From Drosophila miranda (Eukaryota; Arthropoda; Insecta; Diptera; Drosophilidae), in contig NC_046675.1 in NCBI RefSeq assembly GCF_003369915.1, positions 25,482,001 through 25,546,000 of the forward strand: 64,000 nt of DNA, given 5' to 3'. The translations under genes and the position numbers were made by a program. Below, one piece after another: positions 48,233 to 59,578 of this stretch. The number at the start of each line of letters is the position of its first letter. Position 1 is the first letter of the stretch. The notes under the pieces were generated by a model. That model saw only the letters and a list, made by a program, of their open reading frames with translations. It was not told where the DNA came from and did no database searches.

Positions 48233-51200
48233 GTCCATGTGTGAACAGCGTTCGGCCAAGGGATTAGCGTCAGTGCCATTTTTGGCGCATTTTTCATGTG
48301 CCCTAAGCTCCGCTAGTCGGATGCGACTCATCTCCTGCCACACCCCTCCCTACCTCTGCCCCACTCTCCGCCACTCCTACGTCCCTCATCTTATATAGTA
48401 GTGTGACTGCAGTTTCGCCCATGATGTGTGCGTATCTGTGTGTATGGATATGTATTTGTCAATTTTCACTCACTTCATTTAAGTAAACACATTTGCTGCA
48501 TTTCATATTTCCAGTCACGTTCCAGGCATAAATAACACACAGACACACTCGCACACATGCGCCGAGAAACGTAACGGGACATATGCGTATTAGTGAGGGA
48601 ATCTAGATATATCGTTCCTGTTCTCATCATCAGTTCCTCCAAATTGGTAGAAAGTGAAATTCAAGATGAATTGTTAATTGATTTCGTGAGCTTAATCTTT
48701 GAAGACTCTTGAGCGATCCTATTAAGCCTTTAAACTGCGAAAGTCTATATAATTTCTGATTAGAACGTTTGAAGGATCTTTTATGCCACCAAAATAGTCG
48801 CATTTTGAGGAAGAGTCATGAACAGCCATGATTCCATAGATATTTAGATATTGAATATATATAACATACTTATACCACAATAAATGTCCTTGTAAACAGA
48901 TATCCTATCTTATTCCCCTTTACCACAAATTTGAGCGAAATTTAAATTGAGAACACGACTCTACTGCATTTTGGCTTCACTTTACGTAGAGTTGTCGAGA
49001 GGTCGTGCCGTGGCAGGGGTCGCATCGTCTAATACTAAACTTATGTACTTGTAGTGGAGTCACAAGAGAGGGAGTCTGTTGACAATCCATTTTGGAATAT
49101 CCCTTACCCTCACACAATCCTATCATACAAGAAAATGGCTTTCAAAAATATTGAATCCAGCGTTTTGAAGGCAACTCAAATTTAATTTAAGCACAATCCC
49201 TACAACCTCTGAGCACCACCATTGTGGCTGCGTTCTTTTCCTGGTTTTTTTTTGGCGGTAACTGCTGCCAACAAAAGTTCTTGGCAAAAATATGTAGGTA
49301 CATACATATGTCTGTATGCATACCCATAATTAACGATCCTTGGTCAATAGCTTAACAATTTTCAGAGCCCCAGCGAAATATTTGCAGCTGCTGCAAAGAG
49401 AGTTGGGGAGTGGCGCCGCCATCGTCGTCGTCGTCTGGCTGCCAGCAAGCCGCAGGAATTTAAATTAAATCAAAATTTCATCGAATTTGCTAGCGATGAA
49501 GCAGCCATGGGCCAGAACTTCAAAACAAAAGTAAATCTTTGATCTTTTGTTTGGACGATGGAATATCTTTTGAAGTGAGTTTGAAAATATTTATACCTCC
49601 TTTTTTGAGGCAAAAAGGATAACAGTTACGTCGTGATTAATGGTAAATATTCTCATAAATGAAGTAAAATTGAAAAGAGCAGCTTCGGGATCATTGATCA
49701 CTATAGACAAAACGTTGTCGAAAGGAAGAGAATAAGAAAGTCTCAGATAATCGCTATTTATTATTGTCGGTAAAGGAAAAGGGATGATTTTCTAATCCTT
49801 CTTCGGTATTTTAAGTTTATAAAAATCTCTTTTTAGGCGCAGCAGCAAATAACGACACACAGTTTTTGAGTACTTCTCAGAATGCGGCAGATAAGATTTA
49901 AAATTGTTTGTCCTCTCTTAGTTGCATTTACATTCTAGTTCAAGTGAATTGCCCAACAAATATCAACTTTAAGGCCAATTAAATACGTATGCAGGGTCCC
50001 TTAATATTGGGCCAATAAAGCACTAATCCTAAGTGACATGACCAACCAATGAAAAGCTATCGATTTCAATGCAGGCTCCAACGATTTGCAATGATTGCAT
50101 TTTTCAGCTTTTACAGCAGCTTAAAGCATGTTGATTGTTGCTTGTGGGGACGGAGAATTTAAATTTCTTAACGCCCACAAAATGGTAAGCTTTCAAATCC
50201 AAACAATAAATATGAAACAAATGCTCCAGCAATAGCAACAATAGGAGTAGGGAGCAGAAAATAACAGGAGCAGGATAACAATGGGAATTTTGTAGTTGTG
50301 GAAGCAAAATTTTCCATATTGCTGAAATGCAATTGGGAAATGCTGCTTACAGGCTTCCCTCCCACCTCCGCCTATCCACCCCATTCCGATACACAGAAAA
50401 CGAGAGAAGGAAAACATAAATAAACGTAGCCATCAATAGTTCAATTCTCTGTGCTTCTGCATGATTGTGCGGGGGATGTAATGGTTGCTGGGGGGAGGGA
50501 GGACGTGGTCCTGGGCATGTGGACCGACTGCAACCGGCTCAACAAAAAACATTGCACATTTATTTCGCAATTTATGCCAGGGGAATCTCTTTCTCATATT
50601 ACCCATACACGGCCAGATGCAACAGTAGCGTAGGAGTTTTCAGCAAAGGAGTGGAGTTTTTTTCAAGGTACCTTTAACCGCTTCCTTTTTATTGCCGCCT
50701 CTGGTCCCAGCCACGATATACCGAAGGGTACATGTTTTTAGAAAGGGTTTACATAGTTTTCTAGCTAAAAATGAGATTAATAGACAGTTCTCATCACTCT
50801 TTTTTGCAGATCCTGGAACTACAGCATTGGTCATCTTGTTCTTTTGTAATTATCCGCCTGATCACTTCTCGTTATACAGCTTACATTATCATTCTATTGC
50901 CCAAACGAATATATGTACATATATTAAATACTCATGGAATTGCCATACTCCTTATTGTAGGCATATTATTGGTAAAATTTGGTTTTGGTTCCATTTTAGA
51001 GACCCGGTGGCAAAGTCCTTGGGCCAAGATTTATTCTTCGACACTCACAAGGGAAAAGTGCAAACGAGAATGCCTGTGAATCCTCAAACAAAATGCGTGT
51101 TGATGGTAGTTGATGTTGTTGGACTGCTCCCAAGTATATGGATTAGACGGTGCTTTCTGGGACGGCTTACCTTTAGCTTAGTATACCTTGTGAGCAGACA

Positions 51201-52947
51201 TAAGATAGGCAAATACAAAGCAATGGGAATGGAGACCAATGAATGCTGGGATACTTTGAACGCTGGATGTAGAACCCCCACCGGAGTCGACTACAACAAA
51301 TAAAAAAAACATTCGAGCATAAAATGTAAAAATCAACAACCAACGTCGCCAGATGAGCTGGAAACTCGTCTCCACTGACAGCTCTGCCACTACATTGTGC
51401 AGACTTGAATGCGCCAGAGGAGAGGAACAGAAAAGAGATATTTCTTTGTGTTAACTAATTGCTTCGCCTGCCCATATCATCCATACATCCATCAGATACA
51501 TTTCCAGATCCGACTGGAGAAATCCTTGTTTTGTCTTCTTCAGCTGTCGAAACAAAAGCCACATCATTCCAGGACAAGGCCATAAACCTGCTGTCCCATT
51601 TACGCTTATCGTCTGTTGAGTTTCTTGCCATACAGCGCCTCCCCCATGCTCGAAGCCACCATGCGCCACATTTAGATACTGATTCCCGGTTGCCGTGTGG
51701 CTAATAAACCTTGTATATTTTATATGCCCCCAGCAGGAGGACGAGGACTAGAGGCTTCGCATCACATTTTCATCAACGGGGAATCTATTTTATCGCACTC
51801 TTGCCCCCATTCCCTGCCACCCATCTACATTTTATGGGGCCTGCAGCTATCCGTTCGTTCACATAACTCGTGGCGCCCACTATTTGTCTATTTTTACTGT
51901 CTGCCGAACTCGGTTTATGGCCACCTGTCGTCTGTCGTGTGTCCTGCTGTACTGTTATCCCCTTTTCCATCCTTCTATTGTGTGAATCTGTTTTTGGCAG
52001 ACTTTTTTTCTGATTTAATTAAAGGTCACAAAGGTGGGCTTAAAGATAGTAAGAGGCTTAGAGTGCGTCAGAGAAATATGTAGGTCGCATCAATTTGTAG
52101 AAATGTCAACTATTCGAATAGTAATTGTACCTGATTATTAAAGTCATCACATCGATCTTTTATCGATTCTGAACCCCTTTCGATAACATATGTAATGTAA
52201 AATAGATATAATGGAACATATTTTCGAAGCTGTAGAACCCTATACCTGCCAATGACTGCCACTCATCTGACTGCATTTGTGGTGACACTTCTTAGACATA
52301 GAGTACTGCAGATGCTGCTCCATTAGGTTCCCTCAATCGATTTGGCCCACAGCTGAGGCAGTGAATGGACGGACGACTTCCAAACGGATGATGCGGATCA
52401 ACAGGCAGCATCAACACAAAATCAAATTTTCAACCAAATTTGATTAGTCGTCACTTGCACTCGGCAGCAAAGGCATATCCCCCAGATGATGATGATGGGT
52501 GGGCCGCCCTTGTCTATCCCTTGTCCAGCTTGTGTATGTGACCCGGACTTGAGTGAGTTCTTAGCAGACAGACGAGTGCGTATCTCTCTGCTTAGGCAAA
52601 AGTGCTGAGATTGCGTAGGGTCCGGTCTGGTCTGGTCCGGTCCGATGTCTGCATGGAGATGAGGATCCGATGTGGGATGCTTGCAAAGAAATAACAAGAT
52701 TTCACGCTTGATTTTCACATCAAAAGCTGGATACAGAAATGGAAAAAATCCCTGTGTCGTGTGTCTGTGCAAATGAAACCAAGCAGCGAAGAGGAGGCGG
52801 AGGCAGTTCCTGGATTCAGTCTGGGATTCTCAATTGTTTTTCATTGTAAAAAATTGAAGTTTACAGAGTTTTGCATTTGATGGAGATAAAGTGGAGAGAT
52901 TCTATTTTTCTTTCCTTCTCATAAGAGAAATTGGTTTGCTTTTCTGT

Positions 52948-54330
52948 TTACTTGGGGTTGGGGCCTTCCATAGACTCCGATTTCAAGAGCTTGTGCTGGC
53001 GGATGTTCTGCTCTAGGGCCAGCAGCATTGCATCCAGAAAGTCGGACAGGAAAATCTTGCCATTCTCCTTGAAAAGTTCACTGGCGGTGTACTGGGCGTG
53101 AGCCAGCAGAGGCAGTTTTCGCAGGGTCCGACCGCTGAGGCCAACACTGCGCTCGGAAAGATCTGTGAGCAGTCCCTCCTCGATGTCTTCTGTCTCGAGG
53201 GCCTCGACCTTCACAATGCCCGCGGACATGAGCTCGACCAGCATGCTCTTGTAAATCGATCTGATGGCCGGCACGGCCGGATAGCCAATGTATTCGCGGA
53301 GATCGGCGCGATCCAGAAAGGCGAGATCAATGCTCTGAGCCAAGTTGGAGGTGGCCAGGATGAGCACATTGGGATACGTCTTGATCTCGTCCAGATGCGT
53401 CAGCAACGCATTGACCACACGCATAGCGTCGCGCGGTTCGTTGCTATTCATAGAACTCCGGGCATACGCCAGCGATTCCACCTCATCGATGAGCAGGCAG
53501 ACCAGATTGTTGCTGTCCGCCACCAGCTCTCCGATCTTGGCAAAAAGTCGGGACACCAGTTTGCCGCTCTCCGAAAACCACTTGGAGAAGAGGCTGTGGC
53601 TGTTTATCTCCACCAGATGTGTGTAGGCGAAGGCCTCATGCGTCCTGATGGCCAGCTTCTGTGCCAGGGCCTTGCAAAGGCTCGTCTTTCCAGTGCCGGG
53701 TGGACCATGCAGCAGGATCAGACGATTGCAGGCAATCAAATTCGTGTCCACGCGATGTTTCGAGAAGGTCAACGCAGACATGGCGAATTTCAACAGCTGC
53801 AAGCACCATAAAGATGAATAAATTGTGTCAATCCTTTACAGATAGAACATACCCTCTCTTTCAGACCCTTCTCGAAAATCAAGGTCTCCCACAAGCCCAC
53901 AAACTTTTTGGATGGAAGCAAGACGTGATTAGCATCTACGACAGCCGCACCATCATCATCGACGGCGCCATCGAAGAGACCAGAGTCCGCGGTTGCAGAA
54001 AATGCATGCGGCTTGTAGAAATGAAAGAACGCCTTCGTCTCCCCAGCGATCTCTGGCCTGCCGCCGCAGTCCCGCTCCAGGAGCACAGTGGCGACCAGCG
54101 AGGGGTCCGTCTCAACCAAGTCCGGCTTGAAGGCCACATTGTGCGGCAGGTTATTACTTGATTTCAAGAACGCGTTCACAACTGGCGTCAATACAAAGCG
54201 AAGTGCCGGTATTGGTCTATTAAAAAGGAAACGAGAAATCAATTAAACTGCAACAGGATAATGCAACAGGTGCTGGTGGTACTCACTGGTCGGTGCTGTT
54301 AAGCTGAACCTCGACGTGCGTTGCGCTCAT
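52948..54330 (-). CDS. pch2: Pch2/TRIP13 AAA+ ATPase
   Basis: Three exons on the minus strand: 54287-54330, 53853-54216 and 52948-53796, giving 418 aa, the expected family length. The Walker A motif HGPPGTGKTS and Walker B/sensor region LVCLLIDEVESLAYARSS are clear, and the sensor-1 segment VLILATSN follows; FLDRADLREYIGYP is the arginine-finger region. Pch2 is a hexameric remodeler of HORMA proteins: it opens Mad2 and meiotic HORMADs with the adaptor p31comet, and in flies acts in the pachytene checkpoint. The N-terminal domain is carried by exon 2. Introns are 56 and 70 bp. The ATG at 54330 opens MSATHVEVQLNSTD and is followed by a good donor. A motif-1-like CGGTCACA (minus strand, about 54401-54408) lies some 70 bp upstream. 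It is in the same orientation as mRpS18A just upstream. Confidence 0.95.
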
Positions 54331-54482
54331 GTTGCAATAATACGCTTATTTTGAAATTTTGCGGGAAAGAAAAAAGTTTAAGCTAAAGACGCCACGGAAA
54401 TGTGACCGTTCTCGACAAGCGAAAAAATGAAGCAAAGCACTCAAATAAAAGTGGAATGGAATCTAGTATAAACATCAATACA

Positions 54483-54488
54483 TTTATT
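54483..54488 (-). terminator. Poly(A) signal of mRpS18A
   Basis: AATAAA on the minus strand, about 18 nt past the stop codon. The mRpS18A 3' end is therefore only about 100 bp from the pch2 promoter. Confidence 0.6.
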
Positions 54489-54505
54489 GCCCATTATCAC
54501 TAGTT

Positions 54506-55036
54506 TTAGTATTTGATTGTAGACTCGAGGAAATATTTGTTAAATTTCTTCCAGCCGTAACGCTGTTTCGGATCTTTTTTGCTCCACGACGGGCCCAGGT
54601 TGGGCATCAGACCCGCCTTCTGGGCCATCGTCACCAGGGTGCCCATTTTCTTCTGCTGGCGATAGCACAGGCCGGTGATGCGTCTGGGAAGCATGCATCC
54701 GTCGGATCGTACGTACTGCGACAGGATGAGCACGTCGGTGTGCTTGATATCCAGGCCCAGCGTGCATTCTGGGCAGAAAGTGGTCTGGCAGGCGGATTTT
54801 AGCAATTTCTCGGAACGCTCCGACTCTATGTTCACGCCCTCATAGGTCCTTACATTGTTTTCCTGTTTTTCTTGGACTGCAAGAGAATTTAGGGTTCCAC
54901 TCAAAGGTTATGAAACAACCAATAGCACAAGCAACTTACTCTCTTTTATCAGCTGCGGCGTGGTGGTAGCCACGCTCCGTGTCTGCCATAATGTGCTTCG
55001 GAGCGTGCTGGTAGCGACTTTCAGCAGAGAGGCCAT
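54506..55036 (-). CDS. mRpS18A: Mitochondrial ribosomal protein bS18, S18A type
   Basis: Two exons on the minus strand, 54940-55036 and 54506-54876, give 155 aa. The N-terminus (MASLLKVATSTLRSTLWQTR) is basic and helical, as expected of a mitochondrial import signal. The core has TTFCPECTLGLDIKHTDVL, YVRSDGCMLPRRITGLC and RQQKKM, the zinc-ribbon and RNA-binding hallmarks of bS18; the CxxC and the later two cysteines are intact. The protein belongs to the S18A paralogue, which in animals sits in the large mitoribosomal subunit. The ATG at 55036 gives the import signal directly. It is head-to-head with the KRTCAP2 homologue, 449 bp apart. Confidence 0.93.
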
Positions 55037-55362
55037 GTTTTAGCGGGTTTTTATTTACAAATTTTATAAAACAAATTAATTCCAATTTAATGTTGTGATG
55101 AATAGCTCTGGCGCTGCCACCTGCAGAAAATTCCAGAAATACGCGGACATGTGAATTGTGCTGAAATTGTATATCGGTATATTTTGTCAATTTTATTTTA
55201 AACGGTACATAGAAATCCAATAGAAGCAAGTATTTAGAATAGGCCAGTTAAGTACAAAATTGATTCACTAATCGGATAAAATTATGTGGGCATGGCTAAA
55301 TATTCCATATAGCTAGTAATATTCGACGGAAGATCAAAAACTAAGAATATTTTCGAATATTT

Positions 55363-55452
55363 TTCGGTATATTTGAAAAATGAGACGGTATATTTTGGTA
55401 TATTTCTGAGGGTCGGGCCGTATATTTTAACGATTAGTCCGCGGTCACACTG
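55363..55452. promoter_or_regulatory. Housekeeping core-promoter cluster (Ohler motif 6 and motif 1)
   Basis: Exact matches to motif 6 (KTYRGTATWTTT) occur at 55363-55374 and 55394-55405, with near matches at 55173-55184, 55384-55395 and 55417-55426. An exact motif 1 (CGGTCACACTG, bound by M1BP) lies at 55442-55452, 33 bp before the ATG of the KRTCAP2 homologue and in its orientation. No TATA box is present. The cluster probably serves both divergent genes. Confidence 0.7.
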
Positions 55453-55485
55453 AATTACACATACAACAAAGACGCCGGCAACGAA

Positions 55486-56026
55486 ATGTGTAAGCAAAAC
55501 GTAGATTGGGGCGACTATAATTTATTAAAGATAACACCATTACAGCTGCCTCAACTAGTAGCAAGAATACGCTTCTCTCCTCAATCATCTCTGGCATACT
55601 GAGCCTGGTTATCTTTGCCACACTCCGTTTCTGCGCCGACTGGTTCAATGGATCACAATTGAATGTCTTGGTGGGCGGATACCTCTTCTCCTGGCTGTTC
55701 ATCTTGAGCCTCACCTGCGTGTCCAATGCCGAAATGCTGATTTTTGGCCCGGACTTTCAGGCCAAGCTGGTGCCGGAGATACTTTTCTGCCTGTCCCTCA
55801 CGGTGGCCGCTGCGGGCATTGTTCATCGTGTGTGTGCCACAACTAGGTAAATAATAGACACCTTCTCCTTCCGCCCGCATATGTTTAGTTGGTTGGCTAT
55901 TCTTTCAGTGTTCTCTTCTCCCTGGTGGGTTTGTACTTTCTCAATCGAATCTCCATCAAGTATTATTCCACTTCTGTTGTGCCTGTGGATGCACCAGCAC
56001 GAAAGACTGCCAAGAAGTTCAAATGA
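55486..56026 (+). CDS. KRTCAP2 homologue, oligosaccharyltransferase subunit
   Basis: Three exons: 55486-55489 (only the ATG plus one base), 55546-55846 and 55909-56026, giving 140 aa. The protein has about four hydrophobic helices and the family block FQAKLVPEILFCLSLTVAAA followed by IVHRVCATTS, plus a lysine-rich tail (RKTAKKFK). KRTCAP2 (DC2/KCP2 pair) is a small ER membrane subunit that links the STT3A-type oligosaccharyltransferase to the Sec61 channel for co-translational N-glycosylation. The first intron splits codon 2, so the N-terminus depends on that splice; acceptor CCATTACAG and donor GTAAGC support it. A motif 1 promoter word lies just upstream. It is convergent with the 297-aa gene; the two stop codons are 73 bp apart. 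In D. melanogaster I believe this is CG31460, without being certain. Confidence 0.92.
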
Positions 56027-56063
56027 TGCTGCGACAATCATGAATCGAATCTGTAGCTTATGA

Positions 56064-56069
56064 TTTATT
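56064..56069 (-). terminator. Poly(A) signal of the 297-aa gene
   Basis: AATAAA on the minus strand, about 31 nt past the stop codon and 38 bp from the end of the convergent KRTCAP2 coding region, so the two 3' UTRs probably overlap. Confidence 0.6.
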
Positions 56070-56099
56070 TACTAATGGATAACATATAAACTATAATTA

Positions 56100-57154
56100 C
56101 TACGCGACTGTCTCAATGCCCGCCTCCGAGGTAGTTTCGTTGCTTTCTTCAGTCAAATATCTCAATATATTTTGGTCTATAAAACGCACCAGCTGTGGAG
56201 GTGTACGACATATAGATATGGAATATAATTTGCGCCGTATACATACCTTAAAACCCGATTTACTTGAGAGGTTTGTGTGCTTCTCCTCAATCTTGTCGCG
56301 CAACGCCGTGAACCATTCCGAGATTTCTGCGGCTATGGGCGGCATCTGAAATCCCTGATAGCCGGCCTGCCTCAGCCCCAGATTACAGGAGTTGAAGGCC
56401 GTCGAACTCATAAGCAGAGCAAAGGATTTGACTAGGATGTACGTCTTACACAGGGACCAGTCCGCGAGGATTGTGTCTTGGCTGATTGATTGAACCATGT
56501 CATATACCTCCCACAGCTGCAAAATAAATGCCATTAGGAAAGCATTGACCGGATTCCATTCGACTCACGCTACGATAAATGTGCAGGACTAAGGTGGTGT
56601 TGGACAAAGCGCCTATGAAGGCGCGCAGCAGTCCGAGGGCGATCATCTTGCCCGTGTCACAGGCCACCAGTATGTGTGGCATGGCTTCCAGCATGTAGAT
56701 ATAACCGTGCTCTTCTTCGCATGGTGTCAGCTTAAGGCTGTCCAGCATGGTAATCGTGGCATAGTGGATCATTGTGGGCTTCAGCGTATCAGAATAATTG
56801 AAGCTGGCGTTGAGCAGCTCCAGGCCTTCATCGCACCGGCGGGGTCGCTCCTCTTGGGTCACCAGGAACATAAGAACGGACACCGTGTAGAGTGAGGTCA
56901 CTTCCTCCAGGGTCAAGTAGTCCTCCAGTAATCTCAGAAAATCCTTCCGGAGCTGCATTAATTGATAAAGTGATAATTTAATCAAGGAAATCCTTTCGGT
57001 TCCATACCTTGCCCACATCTGAATCGATCTGTGCTTCCACACAGAAGCTGTAGCGCTGAAGCGCTCGCATACGCAAGAGAACTTCGCGGAACTGCTCATA
57101 TTTAAACGCAGGAACGCTCAATTCTGGCAAATCTGATTTTTTTTCTTCAATCAT
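56100..57154 (-). CDS. Uncharacterised 297-aa helical protein
   Basis: Four exons on the minus strand: 57008-57154, 56569-56952, 56247-56516 and 56100-56192, all in phase 0, with introns of 52-55 bp. The protein starts MIEEKKSDLPELSVPAF and has a long leucine-rich helical middle (LRKDFLRLLEDYLTLEEV; YMLEAMPHILVACDTGKM; ALGLLRAFIGAL). A segment follows with SFALLMSSTAFNSCNLGLR, and the tail is acidic (EESNETTSEAGIETVA). The pattern fits a HEAT/armadillo-like cytoplasmic or nuclear helical fold; the hydrophobic stretches are too short or broken for sure membrane segments. I do not recognise the family and assign no function. Exon structure and codon use leave little doubt it is a real gene. It is convergent with the KRTCAP2 homologue and divergent from kra. 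Confidence 0.88.
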
Positions 57155-59578
57155 TTTATCAAAAACAAAAAACTACAGCGCCAGGCCAGATGTAGAGCTC
57201 ACACTTAACTTCCTTTTTTTTTGTGGCATTTCAGTACATCAACAAGCGGGCACACTATTTGTGTCAGTGCTGCCAACAAAATAAAGTTTTTGTTTTCTCA
57301 ATCATTAGAAAAACTAGCAGGATTTTCAAAATAATAATAGCTAAAATATATCCAACATTATAAACAACAAATCGACACAGCTTTTACGGCATCTCATAAT
57401 AACAGTTTCCAAATTTTTTAATGAGTGACAGTTTTTTACACATATAACAGATTTTCAAAGTTGTCTGGCAATCTTAGAAGTAGCCGGATCTAGCTTTAAA
57501 AGAGCTGTATTAGCAGTGGTGGTTAAACGCACTAAATTGTATTTACGGTAAATCAACAAGCGGGCACACTTTTTGCAGCTCTATCTATTCCAAAAAAACT
57601 CGACCGCGACAAAAAAAGTCTGCGACAAAAACAGCCCAAAAAGCTACTCAAAAGTTACTTTTATTCCAAGCAAAACAGATTTTTTTGTTTTAATCGTAAG
57701 TACCGAGTCAAATTTATACCTATTATTAAGCCCAGATGCACAACATATCTCGAAGGTGAGGGAATCAAATTTTTCATTTTGCGATTGACGGCCATGTCTC
57801 TTTTGCTTTGTCGAAGAAAAAGGTTATGTACGAATTGGTATGTATCATACATACACATGCATACATACATACATAATAAAGTATAAACGAGGTTTAGTCA
57901 TCAAGTAGCGGCAGCCATTCACGCAATAAACCATTTAGGGACAGTTGTTACGCCTTTGTTCGACTGTACCCCTGCATATACATTGTATGTACATTATTTA
58001 ATAAAAGCCACAAAAATATGCATACTCTGGCCCCTTGTCCCTCCCTCTATTCTATTCGTGTAGTATGACAAATGTTGCTTCAAAATGGCGCCGAACCACA
58101 TGTCTCTTCGTTATCGTCTCTCGTCGAACGGTTCGGCACGATTCGTCATTCGCTTTCTGAATTTCATTTAACAAAGTGGTGCGCGCAGGCCAGCACCGGG
58201 GGCGCTGAGAACTTGAAACAAACATAATACTTAGTAACCGATTGTGATAGCTGTTAAAAATAGAATTCCGGACAAAGTCTGAAATTCAAATTCACAAAAT
58301 TGTAACTACTAAACACAAATTCGAAAACATAAATTCCGTTAGAAAATTCTCTCTTCAGCCTTTGTCGACACTGTGTGGCTGTGTGTGTGTGTGCGTGCGT
58401 GTCAATTTTACAGTGCAATAAAGCTCGTATGCTACAAAAGACCGTAGTCGGCGAAAACGAAATATTATATTCTACTTCTGCTCTGCCTTGATCTGTGTAT
58501 GTCTGTGTAGTACGTGTGTGTATGGTAACCGCTGCGCGAGGTTAAATTAAATTACATATTTTAAAACGCACACATACACAGACGAACGGCAGTAGCTCTC
58601 TCTTTAAATTGTGAAAAGCAACAGGCACACACGCACACATACTCACTTAAATTCTCCCTTGAATTACACAAATCAGCCCCTCTCCACCTTCAATAACTGA
58701 CGAGGACACGCGGAAGCGGCTAAAAGGCCAAACTTATTTCCGTTAAGCGAAAGTGTAAGTTAACGTTCGTCTTTGTTAAATTTGTATTCTATCTCTATGT
58801 ATTCGCCAATTGAATGTGTACTTGGAAACGACTGCGTATTTTCCATCTTTTTGCGTTTCTGCGTTTGACAATTTCCCCTCTTCCCCCAACCAACGGGAAC
58901 ACACGCACACAGTGGCACAAAGGTACGAGTGTGTTTTGTATGTACAATGACCTCGTTTCCCTTGCTCCGAGCTCAGCCCGAGCTGCTCTACCAGTAACAA
59001 CGTCAAAAATTTCACTTCATTCTTTACAGTTTCTTTGTCGAATTTCGTGTATAGGCTGGTTTGTTCCCTGCCCTGCTTTTGAATTTTTTCTTCTTTAATT
59101 TCTCCGCTTTTTCAGTGGTTCTTCTCTTGATGGTTTTCTGTACTTCTCGCCTTACTTTTTCTGTCGTTCTTCATCTCCGTTTGGCTCTCAGTGCTTCTTC
59201 CTTTGCTCGCTTTGCTTTCCCTTGTTCTTCTTTAGGCATTATCAAACTGTAAAAAGATTGAGTGTTCGCGCGCGCTCTCTTTCTTTCTCTGTCTCTCTGC
59301 CCTCTAGTGCTTTTGGAAGTGTGTGTGAGTGCGAGTGACGGAAAGCACATGTACACTCGGGCAGGCGAGGATTTTTAGGTTAGACAGCATTTCAAACTCA
59401 GCTACATTTAAAACAACAATAACGTCGGACTAGCAATTCGAAAGCTAGTACTTGGCAATCGATCTTGTGACCTTGCTCATATACGCAACTAGTTTCAAGT
59501 TGAGCATTTAACTGAAATAATCACTAAATTAACTGTTAACCGTTTACACGTATTATCTATTTTGTAGCAATTTATTGT
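57155..59578 (+). other. Divergent promoter region and leader of kra
   Basis: A donor (GAAAGTGTAAGT) at 58754/58755 and an acceptor (CTATTTTGTAG) ending at 59567 suggest a non-coding first exon ending at 58754 and a leader intron of 813 bp, with the ATG 12 nt into the second exon. The first-exon start is not visible; a stretch with GGCGCCGAACC near 58087 and GT repeats at 58379-58403 precede it. No coding exon was seen. Confidence 0.5.
57238..57570 (+). repeat. 19-bp direct repeat containing a motif-1-like word
   Basis: ATCAACAAGCGGGCACACT occurs exactly at 57238-57256 and 57552-57570, 314 bp apart. The GGGCACACT core differs by one base from GGTCACACT of Ohler motif 1. Confidence 0.75.

Larger units (their letters stand above)
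44925..52947. other. Intergenic, no gene seen
   Basis: About 8 kb between the receptor and pch2. It holds a long TG run (48202-48229), a hairpin repeat relic (47675-47700), GTC repeats (49424-49436) and an open frame without an early ATG (50692-51303) treated under rejected items. No splice-bounded coding stretch is recognised. Confidence 0.55.

Noticed and set aside
50692-51303. Open frame of 203 codons on the plus strand
   Set aside because: It has no ATG before 51070, no splice sites that would make it an internal exon, and composition like translated AT-rich spacer. It resembles no family.
53098-53811. 237-codon plus-strand frame
   Set aside because: Antisense shadow of the pch2 AAA+ exon.
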